DNA of 64,000 nucleotides from Paraburkholderia hayleyella (lineage in GTDB: Bacteria; Pseudomonadota; Gammaproteobacteria; Burkholderiales; Burkholderiaceae): assembly GCF_009455685.1 (NCBI RefSeq), contig NZ_QPES01000001.1:3100001-3164000 (forward strand), given 5' to 3'. Each line of letters starts with the position of its first letter. Position 1 is the first letter of the stretch. Both the position numbers and the translations under genes were made by a program. The notes under the pieces are model-generated. The model did not search any database. It was not told the origin of the DNA and saw nothing but the letters and a program-made list of their open reading frames with translations. This document shows positions 16,655-25,406 of the stretch, one piece after another.

Positions 16655-17842
16655 CTACGTCTTGCGTGGCGGCGATTTCATGTTCGCGGCGATTATAAGC
16701 CAGCAGGCAACCAGTGCTGAGCAGCCGTAGAACACGGCGCTCGGCCCGTCGATTTTCAGCAGCCACCCGCCCAGCACACCGCCCAGCGCGAGCCCAAGCG
16801 ACTGGGTCGTGTTGTACACGCCCATGGCCGCACCCTTGCGCGTGCCGGGTGCGAGCTTCGACACCAGCGACGGCTGCGATGCTTCAAGAATATTGAAGCC
16901 GAGAAAATAGACGAAGAGAATCGCCGCCACGCCAAGAATGGTATGGGGCGCAGCACCCAATAGCAATTGGCCGATTAGTATGAGTGCGATTGCGCCCAGC
17001 AGCACCGCCTTCATCTTGCCGCGCTTTTCAGCGGCGATGATCGCCGGAACCATCATCACGAAAGACAGCCCCATCACGGGCAAATACACCTTCCAGTGCG
17101 ATGCGATGGGCAGCCCGACGGCTTCGAGGATGCGCGGCACCACCAAAAACAGTGCGATTTGCGTGGCATGTAGCGCGAACACGCCAAAGTTCAGCCGCAG
17201 CAGTTCAATGTTGCGCAGCACTTCGGCAAATGGCGCACGCACGTGAACCGGCTTGGGCGCGTCAGGCACCACCCACAGCACGAGACCCACGGCCAGAAGC
17301 GAAAGCAGGCCGACCAGCGTAAACAAACCGCTCATGCCGATCCAGTGGAACACCATCGGCGCACCGACAATCGCCACGGCAAACGACACACCAATGCTGC
17401 CGCCCACCATGGCCATCGCCTTGGTACGGTTTGCTTCAGAGGTGAGATCGGCGATAAACGCGATCACGGCGGAAGAAACCGCGCCCATCCCTTGAATGAC
17501 CCGTCCAACGATGATCCAGGTCATATCCTGTGCCATCGCGGCAATAAAACTGCCCAGCGCGAAAATCAGCAAGCCGGTGATGATGACCGGCTTGCGACCC
17601 ACCTTGTCCGAAATCCAGCCGTAAAAAATATAGAGCAGCGATTGCGTCACGCCATAAGCGCCAAGCGCCAGCCCCACCAGAAATACGTCATCGCCGCCGG
17701 GGATGGTTTTCGCATAGACCGAAAACACCGGCATGATCATGAACAGCCCCAGCATGCGCAATGCGAAAATCGCAGCCAGCGAGAGGGTCGCGCGCAACTC
17801 AGGCGCGCTCATGCGTGAATGGGTCGCGGACAGATTGGACAT
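16655..17842 (-). CDS. MFS transporter (YajR-like drug exporter family)
   Basis: A 395-residue inner-membrane protein with twelve hydrophobic segments. The loop 2-3 signature GWISDKVGRKPVIITG and motif C-like GSIGVSFAVAIVGAP mark a proton-driven antiporter of the drug:H+ type; the sequence resembles YajR, but without the C-terminal YAM domain that E. coli YajR carries. The substrate is unknown. It lies between ssb and uvrA, an arrangement I know from Burkholderia. Confidence 0.88.
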   Translation of the reverse strand: MSNLSATHSRMSAPELRATLSLAAIFALRMLGLFMIMPVFSVYAKTIPGGDDVFLVGLALGAYGVTQSLLYIFYGWISDKVGRKPVIITGLLIFALGSFIAAMAQDMTWIIVGRVIQGMGAVSSAVIAFIADLTSEANRTKAMAMVGGSIGVSFAVAIVGAPMVFHWIGMSGLFTLVGLLSLLAVGLVLWVVPDAPKPVHVRAPFAEVLRNIELLRLNFGVFALHATQIALFLVVPRILEAVGLPIASHWKVYLPVMGLSFVMMVPAIIAAEKRGKMKAVLLGAIALILIGQLLLGAAPHTILGVAAILFVYFLGFNILEASQPSLVSKLAPGTRKGAAMGVYNTTQSLGLALGGVLGGWLLKIDGPSAVFYGCSALVACWLIIAANMKSPPRKT

Positions 17843-18108
17843 CGATCGGGTGTGGATTTCGAATGGGTAGACTACGGCGGAATAACTGCGCTACGGGGCC
17901 AGCGCAACGCAGGAGCCCGACAATGGCGTTGACATCGGCATGGCCGGTGCCCAGGCACTCGAACCTGCCGCAGGTTGCAGCCCAGGGCGGGCATTGCCTG
18001 GTCGTTGCCTCGTCGTTGCAACACCTGACCTCGATGAAGTGCATTCGCCGCTTAACATGACACTCATTGGGCTAACTGCGGACCCAGTGTGTAGCCCCGG
18101 CGACGGCC

Positions 18109-18180
18109 CTTCAGGAAGGACTTCCTGAAGCCCCTCAGGAAGCCCCTCAGGAAGCCCCTCAGGAAGCCCCTCAGGAAGCC
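18109..18180. repeat. Inverted repeat plus 12-bp tandem repeats upstream of uvrA
   Basis: A perfect 10-bp inverted repeat CTTCAGGAAG-GA-CTTCCTGAAG (18109-18130) runs into four and a half copies of the unit GAAGCCCCTCAG (18127-18180). The whole region between the MFS start and uvrA (17843-18244) is about 400 bases long and shows no gene. A TATAGT at 18205-18210 could be the uvrA -10 box, but no -35 or CTGT-N8-ACAG LexA box is seen. Confidence 0.75.
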
Positions 18181-18244
18181 ATAACGACGGCCTGCAAAAG
18201 CCGTTATAGTAGCAGGTTTAGCCCCATTCTCTTTCCACAGGTTC

Positions 18245-21127
18245 ATGGAACAAATCCGTATCCGTGGGGCGCGCACCCACAACCTGAAGAACATCAATCT
18301 CGACTTGCCGCGTCACAAGCTGATTGTGATTACCGGCCTGTCCGGCTCGGGAAAATCGTCGCTGGCATTTGACACGCTCTATGCGGAGGGCCAGCGGCGC
18401 TACGTTGAGAGCCTGTCGGCTTATGCCCGGCAGTTTCTGCAATTGATGGAAAAGCCCGATGTCGATCTGATTGAAGGGCTTTCGCCCGCCATTTCGATTG
18501 AGCAAAAGGCAACTTCGCACAATCCACGCTCAACAGTCGGCACCGTTACCGAAATCCACGATTACCTGCGTTTGCTCTACGCGCGGGTCGGCACGCCCTA
18601 TTGCCCGGAGCACAACATTCCGCTCGAAGCGCAAAGCGTGTCGCAAATGGTGGACGCGGCGCTAGCACTGCCCGAAGACACCAGGCTCATGATCCTGGCT
18701 CCCGTTGTCGTGGATCGCAAGGGCGAGCATGCCGAACTGTTCGAGGCAATGCAGGCGCAAGGTTTCATCCGGTTTCGCATTCGTTCGGGCGGTGGCGCCG
18801 CGCACGAGGGCGTGGCGCAAATCCACGAGATCGACGCCCTGCCCACACTAAAAAAGAACGACAAGCATTCGATCGATGTCGTCGTCGACCGGCTCAAGGT
18901 TCGCGCCGACATGAAGCAGCGCCTCGCCGAATCGTTCGAAACCGCACTGCGCCTCGCCGAGGGCCGCGCCATCGCGCTTGAGATGGATACCGACCAGGCC
19001 CATCTGTTCAGCTCGAAGTTTGCCTGCCCAGTGTGCTCGTATTCGCTTCAGGAACTGGAACCGAGACTTTTTTCGTTCAATAACCCGATGGGCGCCTGCC
19101 CGGAATGCGACGGCCTCGGCCAAATTACGTTCTTCGATCCAAAACGGGTCGTGGCACACCCCTCGCTCTCGCTCGCGGCGGGCGCGGTCAAGGGCTGGGA
19201 CCGGCGCAACCAGTTTTACTTCCAGATGTTGCAAAGCCTCGCGGCATTCTTCGAATTCGATATCGACACCGCTTTCGAAGACCTCCCCGAAAAAGTCAGA
19301 AAAATCCTGCTGTACGGCTCGGGCAAACAAGCCATTCCGTTCTCGTATATCAACGAGCGCGGCCGTGCGAGCGTGCGCGAGCATGTGTTCGAAGGGATCA
19401 TCCCAAACCTCGAGCGGCGTTACCGCGAAACCGATTCATCGGCGGTACGCGAAGAACTCGCCAAATACCAGAACAACCAGCCCTGCCCCGCCTGCGACGG
19501 CACGCGTTTGCGCCGTGAAGCGCGCTTCGTGCGTATCGGCTCCGGTGACAGCGCCCGTGGCATTTTCGAAGTCAGTGGCACGCCGCTGCGCGAGGCGCTG
19601 GGTTACTTCCAGACGTTGCGGCTCGAAGGCGCCAAGCGCGAGATCGCGGACAAGGTCATCAAGGAAATCATCGCGCGCCTGACGTTTCTGAATAACGTCG
19701 GGCTCGATTACCTGTCGCTCGATCGCAGCGCCGAAACGCTTTCCGGGGGCGAAGCACAACGCATCCGGCTAGCCTCGCAGATCGGCTCTGGCCTGACGGG
19801 CGTGATGTACGTGCTGGATGAGCCATCCATCGGGCTGCATCAGCGCGACAACGACCGGCTCATCCAGACGCTCAAGCATCTGCGCGATCTCGGCAATTCA
19901 GTAATCGTCGTCGAACATGACGAGGACATGATCCGCATGGCCGATTATGTCGTCGACATGGGACCGGGTGCCGGTGAACATGGCGGCGCCATCATTGCTG
20001 AAGGCACGCCCAGTGAAGTGCAGGCCAATCCCAACTCCGTCACGGGGCAATACCTGTCCGGCGAGCGCGACATCGGCTGTCCAGACACGCGCACCGCCCC
20101 GGACGAGCGTCGCCTGCGCATCATCGAAGCCCATGGCAATAACCTGCAACGCGTCACGCTCGATCTGCCGGTTGGCCTGCTGACCTGCGTCACGGGCGTC
20201 TCGGGCTCAGGCAAGTCAACGCTCATCAACGACACGCTGTATCACGCGGTCGCCCATCACCTGTATGGCTCGTCCGCGGAACCCGCGCCCTACGAAGCCA
20301 TTGAAGGCCTCGAACACTTCGACAAAGTGATCAACGTCGATCAGTCGCCCATCGGCCGCACGCCGCGCTCGAACCCCGCCACGTATACGGGCCTGTTCAC
20401 GCCGATCCGCGAACTTTTCGCCAGCGTGCCCACAGCGAAGGAGCGCGGCTACGATCCGGGCCGCTTCTCGTTCAACGTCAAGGGTGGGCGCTGCGAATCA
20501 TGCCAGGGCGACGGCATGCTGAAAGTCGAAATGCATTTTCTGCCCGACGTCTACGTGCCCTGCGATGTCTGCCACGGCAAGCGCTACAACCGCGAAACCC
20601 TGGACGTGCAATACAAGGGCAGGAACATCAGCGAGGTGCTCGACATGACGGTCGAGAACGCCTACGAATTCTTCAAACCCGTGCCGGTGGTCGCGCGCAA
20701 GCTCAAAACGCTGCTCGACGTGGGCCTCGGTTACATCCGCCTGGGGCAGTCCGCCACCACGCTGTCAGGCGGTGAAGCACAGCGGGTAAAACTTTCTCTG
20801 GAACTGAGCAAGCGCGACACGGGTCGCACACTCTATATTCTTGATGAGCCCACCACCGGCTTGCACTTTCATGACATCGCGCTGCTGCTCGAGGTCATTC
20901 ATCGTTTGCGCGACCAAGGCAATACGGTGGTCATCATCGAACACAATCTCGATGTCATCAAAACCGCTGACTGGGTCATTGATCTCGGGCCCGAAGGCGG
21001 CGCGGGGGGCGGCCAGATCATCGCCCAGGGGACACCCGAAGAAGTCTCCCGGTCAAAAGCCAGTTTTACCGGCAAGTATCTGGCGACGCTGCTCAAGCGC
21101 AACACCAGCCGCAGCCACGGCCAGTAA
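18245..21127 (+). CDS. uvrA: Excinuclease ABC subunit A
   Basis: Damage-recognition ATPase of nucleotide excision repair. The 960-residue protein starts MEQIRIRGARTHNLKNINLD and has two ABC ATPase modules: Walker A GLSGSGKSSLAF and GVSGSGKSTLIN, signatures LSGGEAQRIRLA and LSGGEAQRVKLS, and two zinc-finger regions (CPVCSYSLQELEPRLFSFN with CPECDG; CESCQGDG with CDVCHGKRY). Length and order are full. It is divergent from the MFS-ssb genes across the repeat-rich region. Confidence 0.98.
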   Translation: MEQIRIRGARTHNLKNINLDLPRHKLIVITGLSGSGKSSLAFDTLYAEGQRRYVESLSAYARQFLQLMEKPDVDLIEGLSPAISIEQKATSHNPRSTVGTVTEIHDYLRLLYARVGTPYCPEHNIPLEAQSVSQMVDAALALPEDTRLMILAPVVVDRKGEHAELFEAMQAQGFIRFRIRSGGGAAHEGVAQIHEIDALPTLKKNDKHSIDVVVDRLKVRADMKQRLAESFETALRLAEGRAIALEMDTDQAHLFSSKFACPVCSYSLQELEPRLFSFNNPMGACPECDGLGQITFFDPKRVVAHPSLSLAAGAVKGWDRRNQFYFQMLQSLAAFFEFDIDTAFEDLPEKVRKILLYGSGKQAIPFSYINERGRASVREHVFEGIIPNLERRYRETDSSAVREELAKYQNNQPCPACDGTRLRREARFVRIGSGDSARGIFEVSGTPLREALGYFQTLRLEGAKREIADKVIKEIIARLTFLNNVGLDYLSLDRSAETLSGGEAQRIRLASQIGSGLTGVMYVLDEPSIGLHQRDNDRLIQTLKHLRDLGNSVIVVEHDEDMIRMADYVVDMGPGAGEHGGAIIAEGTPSEVQANPNSVTGQYLSGERDIGCPDTRTAPDERRLRIIEAHGNNLQRVTLDLPVGLLTCVTGVSGSGKSTLINDTLYHAVAHHLYGSSAEPAPYEAIEGLEHFDKVINVDQSPIGRTPRSNPATYTGLFTPIRELFASVPTAKERGYDPGRFSFNVKGGRCESCQGDGMLKVEMHFLPDVYVPCDVCHGKRYNRETLDVQYKGRNISEVLDMTVENAYEFFKPVPVVARKLKTLLDVGLGYIRLGQSATTLSGGEAQRVKLSLELSKRDTGRTLYILDEPTTGLHFHDIALLLEVIHRLRDQGNTVVIIEHNLDVIKTADWVIDLGPEGGAGGGQIIAQGTPEEVSRSKASFTGKYLATLLKRNTSRSHGQ

Positions 21128-21173
21128 TGTCAGCCGCCAGCCAACCCAACCCCGTCTGGAGACGTACCCATTC

Positions 21174-22262
21174 ATGACCAGGCCTCACGACACCCCTGAT
21201 GACGCGCCCGCGCAAAGCCCGTCGCCGCGACCGGTCAGACTAACCCGCGACATGACCCTGCCGCGCCTGTCCGCCGTCGAGGCCGGCAGCTACGTGCTGA
21301 TGCTGATCGCCCTCTGGGTGGTGTTGCATCAACGGCTGCTCGGCGCCTTGCTGGCGGGGCTGCTGGTTTATCAACTGGTGCACACTATTGCACCGTCGAT
21401 TGAAAAACACATGTCGAGCCAGCGAGCGCGCTGGCTCTCGGTCGTTTTGCTGTCGGTGGTGATTGTCGGTGCGCTGACGGGCCTGACGATCGGCATCATC
21501 GAACATTTCGAAAACGATGTACCCAGCGCCCAGAAGCTGCTGAACCAGGCCATGCAGCTAGTCGACCAGGCACGCAAGCAGTTACCCGAATTCATCACGA
21601 CCTACTTGCCGGTCGATACCGAGCAAATGAAGCTCAAAGCCGCCGCGCTCATGCACGCGCATGCCAACCAGTTACAGCAAGGCGGCAAAAACGCCGCGCG
21701 CATTTTTACGCATGTGCTGATCGGCATGATCATCGGCGCGATCATCGCCATTAGCAGCGAGCACCATCATTCACACCGGCTGCCGCTGTCCACGGCACTG
21801 GTCACCCGGGTTAGCCGTTTTGCCGATGCTTTTCGCCGCATTGTGTTCGCCCAGGTAAAGATTTCGGCGATCAATGCCGTGTTCACCGGCCTTTACCTGC
21901 TCGTGCTGCTGCCGCTCTTTCACGCCTCCCTCCCGTTATCCAAAACACTGGTATTGGTAACGTTCATCGTCGGCTTGCTACCTGTAATCGGCAACCTGAT
22001 CTCGAACACGCTAATCGTCGCGGTTGCCCTCTCGGTGAGTTTTCCGGCGGCCATCACCTCGCTGGTGTTTCTGATCGTGATTCACAAGTTCGAATACTTT
22101 CTCAATGCGCGCATCGTGGGTGGCCAGATCGAAGCGCGCACGTGGGAGCTGCTCGTGGCGATGCTGGTCATGGAAGCGACATTCGGCATTCCGGGCGTGA
22201 TCGCCGCGCCGGTGTTTTACGCGTATATCAAACGCGAACTGATTTACCTGCGGCTGGTTTGA
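21174..22262 (+). CDS. AI-2E family transporter (PerM-like permease)
   Basis: A 362-residue integral membrane protein of the AI-2E/PerM/YhhQ-type family. Pairs of hydrophobic helices at about residues 35-90, an amphipathic middle with EHFENDVPSAQKLLNQAMQ, and the C-terminal helices VTFIVGLLPVIGNLISN and VIAAPVFYAYIKREL are typical. Some relatives export autoinducer-2, others act as Na+/H+ antiporters, so the substrate is open. The ATG at 21174 has GGAG about 10 bases upstream. It follows uvrA by 46 bases and may be cotranscribed. Confidence 0.85.
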   Translation: MTRPHDTPDDAPAQSPSPRPVRLTRDMTLPRLSAVEAGSYVLMLIALWVVLHQRLLGALLAGLLVYQLVHTIAPSIEKHMSSQRARWLSVVLLSVVIVGALTGLTIGIIEHFENDVPSAQKLLNQAMQLVDQARKQLPEFITTYLPVDTEQMKLKAAALMHAHANQLQQGGKNAARIFTHVLIGMIIGAIIAISSEHHHSHRLPLSTALVTRVSRFADAFRRIVFAQVKISAINAVFTGLYLLVLLPLFHASLPLSKTLVLVTFIVGLLPVIGNLISNTLIVAVALSVSFPAAITSLVFLIVIHKFEYFLNARIVGGQIEARTWELLVAMLVMEATFGIPGVIAAPVFYAYIKRELIYLRLV

Positions 22263-22334
22263 ACACGCGACACAGGTCGGCACAGGTCTTCTGCCCCATA
22301 AAAACCGCATCAATCCCGCATCAAGCAATGCCCG

Positions 22335-23204
22335 TCAGCGAAACACCACCGTCTTGCTGCCATTCAGCACGATGCGGTGTTCGACATGCCACTTCACCGC
22401 TCTCGCCAACGTCACGCATTCGACATCGCGGCCAATCGCGGTGAGCTGCTCGGGCGTCATGCTGTGATCGACCCGCTCCACCTCCTGCTCGATGATCGGG
22501 CCCTCGTCGAGATCGGTCGTCACATAATGCGCCGTCGCGCCAATCAGCTTCACGCCCCGGTCAAATGCCTGGTAATACGGCTTCGCGCCTTTGAAGCTCG
22601 GCAAAAACGAATGATGAATATTGATTGCACGACCCATCAGCTGTTCGCATAACTGCGGCGACAAAATCTGCATATAACGCGCCAGCACCACCAGATCAGC
22701 CTGCACCCCGTCGATCACTTCGAGCACGCGCGCTTCTTGCGCAGCCTTGTTCTGAGCCCCTGGCTCACCCAATGGGAAATGATGAAATGGAATGTCATAG
22801 CTCGCAGCCAACTGATAGAACGTCTTGTGGTTCGAGATAATCGCAGAGATCTCGATGCCCAACTGGCCTGTGCGATAGCGGAACAGCAAGTCGTTCAGGC
22901 AATGGCCGATCTTCGACACCATGATGACAACGCGCGGCTTCACCGCAGCGTCATGCAGTTCCCAGCGCATGCCGAAAGGCTCAGCCAGCACGCTGAAAGC
23001 GGCGCGGAATGCCTCCAGTCCGGGGCCGCTCCCCGTCTGCTGAAAATGCACTCGCATGAAAAACTCGCCCGTATGGCTATCGCCAAACTGGGCGGAGTCG
23101 AGAATATTGCTGCCACGCTCGAACAAAAAACCCGAGACCGCGTGAACAATGCCGGGCCGGTCAGCGCACGACAACTTGAGAATAAAACTGTGATCGGCCG
23201 ACAT
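22335..23204 (-). CDS. purU: Formyltetrahydrofolate deformylase
   Basis: Hydrolyses 10-formyltetrahydrofolate to formate and tetrahydrofolate, balancing one-carbon units and feeding PurT. The 289-residue protein has an N-terminal ACT domain (ILKLSCADRPGIVHAVSGF) and a formyltransferase-like catalytic domain with INIHHSFLPSFKGA and TAHYVTTDLDEGPIIEQ, which carry the active Asn, His and Asp. The start MSADHSF matches the family. It is read in the same direction as the DUF4743-Nudix gene, 31 bases after it. Confidence 0.96.
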   Translation of the reverse strand: MSADHSFILKLSCADRPGIVHAVSGFLFERGSNILDSAQFGDSHTGEFFMRVHFQQTGSGPGLEAFRAAFSVLAEPFGMRWELHDAAVKPRVVIMVSKIGHCLNDLLFRYRTGQLGIEISAIISNHKTFYQLAASYDIPFHHFPLGEPGAQNKAAQEARVLEVIDGVQADLVVLARYMQILSPQLCEQLMGRAINIHHSFLPSFKGAKPYYQAFDRGVKLIGATAHYVTTDLDEGPIIEQEVERVDHSMTPEQLTAIGRDVECVTLARAVKWHVEHRIVLNGSKTVVFR

Positions 23205-23235
23205 GACCTGTGTAACCCCCTTCAAACCTGATGAT

Positions 23236-24090
23236 TTACTCCGCCGGCAACACAGGCGGCTTGAATAGCGGCGCAATTTCGAGGCCCGGTTGCGGCTCGA
23301 TCCAGCGGTGACGCAACAGACAATCCAGCGTCGCCAAGCTCGCATCCACGGTCATCGTGCCTTCGCCAATCCAGCGTAGCAGCTCTTCGAGCCGTGCCAG
23401 CCGGTGCTCCGCCACTTCGCCATCCTGATTGCGCGGCGTGAAATCTTCTGGCAACGCAAGGTCGTAGACGAATATCTGCTCCGCCTGGGTCCCTTCCGGC
23501 AGCGCTTGCAGCACGTGCAACGTGCGTCCTGGCTGTGCCAGAGCGGCGAGTTCCGCTGCAATGCCCGCTTCTTCCCAGCATTCCTTGATAAGCGTCGCGC
23601 GGGCGTCCAGCCCCCAGCCAATTCCGCCCGCCACCACGTTATCGAGCATGCCAGGGTCCGTCGCCTTGCTCTCGCTGCGCCGGGCGATCCACATCTGCGG
23701 CGCGCAAGCGGCACATTCTACGATGCCATTCAGATGCACTGCATACGTCATCGTCCCAAAAAAACGGGAAGCCGCGCGTTCGATATACGCTATGGGAGGC
23801 GCCTCAAAAGTGTTACGGATAGCGTAGGTTTCATCGCGCCAGCCCACGATCCGGCCTTCAGCGGCCAGTGCGCCGATCACCGAGCCCAGCGCTGCGCTAC
23901 GGCGCTCAACCGTATCGAAGCCCGGCTGCAGCGTCACGCGAGCGTGGTCTAGCGCGAACACATCGGGCCAGCGTGCCAGCAATGGGACATCGCTGGCACG
24001 AATCCAGCCAACGGCCTGATCCGCCATCCAGAAGGGCCGATGCAAACGCACATCAAAACGGCGCGCCAGCGTCAGACAAGGCAAGGTCAT
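23236..24090 (-). CDS. DUF4743-Nudix hydrolase
   Basis: A 284-residue protein with an N-terminal DUF4743 region (about 1-115) and a Nudix domain like that beside fungal thiamine pyrophosphokinases. The Nudix box region reads GGIGWGLDARATLIKE then CWEEAGI: the first glutamate of the GX5E part is Asp and the Arg of REUXEE is Lys, mild departures from consensus. Relatives in plants and yeast act on damaged thiamine diphosphate forms; that role here is inference. ATG 24090 is preceded by GGAG; a TTG at 24105 is less likely. Confidence 0.8.
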   Translation of the reverse strand: MTLPCLTLARRFDVRLHRPFWMADQAVGWIRASDVPLLARWPDVFALDHARVTLQPGFDTVERRSAALGSVIGALAAEGRIVGWRDETYAIRNTFEAPPIAYIERAASRFFGTMTYAVHLNGIVECAACAPQMWIARRSESKATDPGMLDNVVAGGIGWGLDARATLIKECWEEAGIAAELAALAQPGRTLHVLQALPEGTQAEQIFVYDLALPEDFTPRNQDGEVAEHRLARLEELLRWIGEGTMTVDASLATLDCLLRHRWIEPQPGLEIAPLFKPPVLPAE

Positions 24091-24131
24091 AAGGAACTCC
24101 GGCAAGATCAGGCCAACGCTTCTGCGGCAGG

Positions 24132-24746
24132 TCAGTCACGCAACGCCACACGAAGACCCAGTGCAATAAAGGTCACGCCCGCGAGACGGTCAAGCCACAG
24201 GCCCGCACGCGGACGCCGCCTGAGCCACGAACCGATCATGCCCGCGCCCACGCCGATGAGCGAGAACACGATCAGCGTTTGCAGCATGAACAACGCACCG
24301 AGTTCGAGCATCTGCAACGTGATGCCCTGCGCGCCATGAGGATCGACGAACTGCGGCAGGAACACGACAAAAAACAGCGTCACCTTGGGATTCATCATGT
24401 TGCCGAGCACGCTCTGGCGAAAGATCGACATCAACGGCTGCGGCGGCCGCTGATGGGCCGTGGCCAGCCCATGACTGCGCAATGCCTTGAGGCCGATCCA
24501 CACGAGATAAGCGCCCCCCGCCAACTTGATCGCCTGAAACGCCAGCGGCGCAGCGCGCAAGAGTGCAGCCACCCCCAGCGCAGCCAGCGTCGTATGAAAC
24601 GTCACGCCAGCGGCAAAGCCCAACGCGGCCACCAGCCCCGCCGCGCGGCCTTGTGCAATACCGCGCGCCAGCACCTGCATGTTGTCGGGGCCTGGGGCAA
24701 ACGTCACCGCGAGCGACGTCACAAGAAACAGCAGGAAATTCGGCAT
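24132..24746 (-). CDS. LysE/RhtB-family amino-acid exporter
   Basis: A 204-residue inner-membrane protein with about six hydrophobic segments. The N-terminus MPNFLLFLVTSLAVTFAPGPDNM with the APGPDN motif is diagnostic of LysE/RhtB translocators, which export amino acids or homoserine lactones; the substrate is not predictable. It lies 41 bases upstream of the DUF4743-Nudix gene on the same strand. Confidence 0.9.
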   Translation of the reverse strand: MPNFLLFLVTSLAVTFAPGPDNMQVLARGIAQGRAAGLVAALGFAAGVTFHTTLAALGVAALLRAAPLAFQAIKLAGGAYLVWIGLKALRSHGLATAHQRPPQPLMSIFRQSVLGNMMNPKVTLFFVVFLPQFVDPHGAQGITLQMLELGALFMLQTLIVFSLIGVGAGMIGSWLRRRPRAGLWLDRLAGVTFIALGLRVALRD

Positions 24747-24803
24747 CGACGGGATGGAATGGACAGAAAGAAATATGAGAGCGCCGGATTTGAACCTGAT
24801 GGC

Positions 24804-25370
24804 CTAGTGTCCATCGAATTCGGTCACCGTATAAAGCGGCAAGCCCGCCGCGCGCAACAACCGGGAGCCGCCTAGCTCAGGCAGATCGACGATCGCCGCG
24901 CCTTCGACCACCACCGCGCCTAAGCGCTCCAGCAAGATTTTGCCCGCCATCATCGTGCCCCCCGTGGCGATCAGGTCATCAACCAGTACGATCCGCTCGC
25001 CCGCCGAACACGCATCTTCATGAATTTCGACAGTAGCCGTGCCATATTCCAGTTGATAAGACTGTGCGACGGTGCGAAAAGGCAGCTTGCCCGCCTTGCG
25101 GATCGGAATGAAACCGAGATTCAGCTCATACGCCAAAATTGGCCCGATGATGAAGCCTCGCGCGTCCAGCCCCGCAATCGCATCAAGCCGGGCGCCGATA
25201 TAGCGCTGCACGAAGAGATCGACCAGCACCCGTAACGATCTCGCCTCTTGCAGCAGCGGTGTGATGTCACGAAACTGCACACCCGGTTGCGGCCAGTCGG
25301 GCACCGTTCGAATCCGGCTTCTGATGAAGCCCGCCGCATCGCACGGCGCGCACCCTGGCGCATTGGACAT
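24804..25370 (-). CDS. apt: Adenine phosphoribosyltransferase
   Basis: Salvages adenine with PRPP to give AMP. The 188-residue protein shows RTVPDWPQPGVQFRDITPLL, characteristic of Apt, and the PRPP-binding loop IVLVDDLIATGGTM. The start MSNAPGCAPCD is longer at the N-terminus than E. coli Apt but is the only one giving a complete domain. It is transcribed toward the LysE gene and follows the antiporter gene by 36 bases. Confidence 0.95.
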   Translation of the reverse strand: MSNAPGCAPCDAAGFIRSRIRTVPDWPQPGVQFRDITPLLQEARSLRVLVDLFVQRYIGARLDAIAGLDARGFIIGPILAYELNLGFIPIRKAGKLPFRTVAQSYQLEYGTATVEIHEDACSAGERIVLVDDLIATGGTMMAGKILLERLGAVVVEGAAIVDLPELGGSRLLRAAGLPLYTVTEFDGH

Positions 25371-25406
25371 ACTGCCTTCCTCCCGAATAATTCCGACTCA
25401 GCCAGA

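Noticed and set aside
18127..18180. CRISPR-like array
   Set aside because: Contiguous 12-bp units with no spacers; no cas genes nearby.
18181..18244. LexA (SOS) box upstream of uvrA
   Set aside because: No CTGT-N8-ACAG or close variant is present in the 400-base upstream region.
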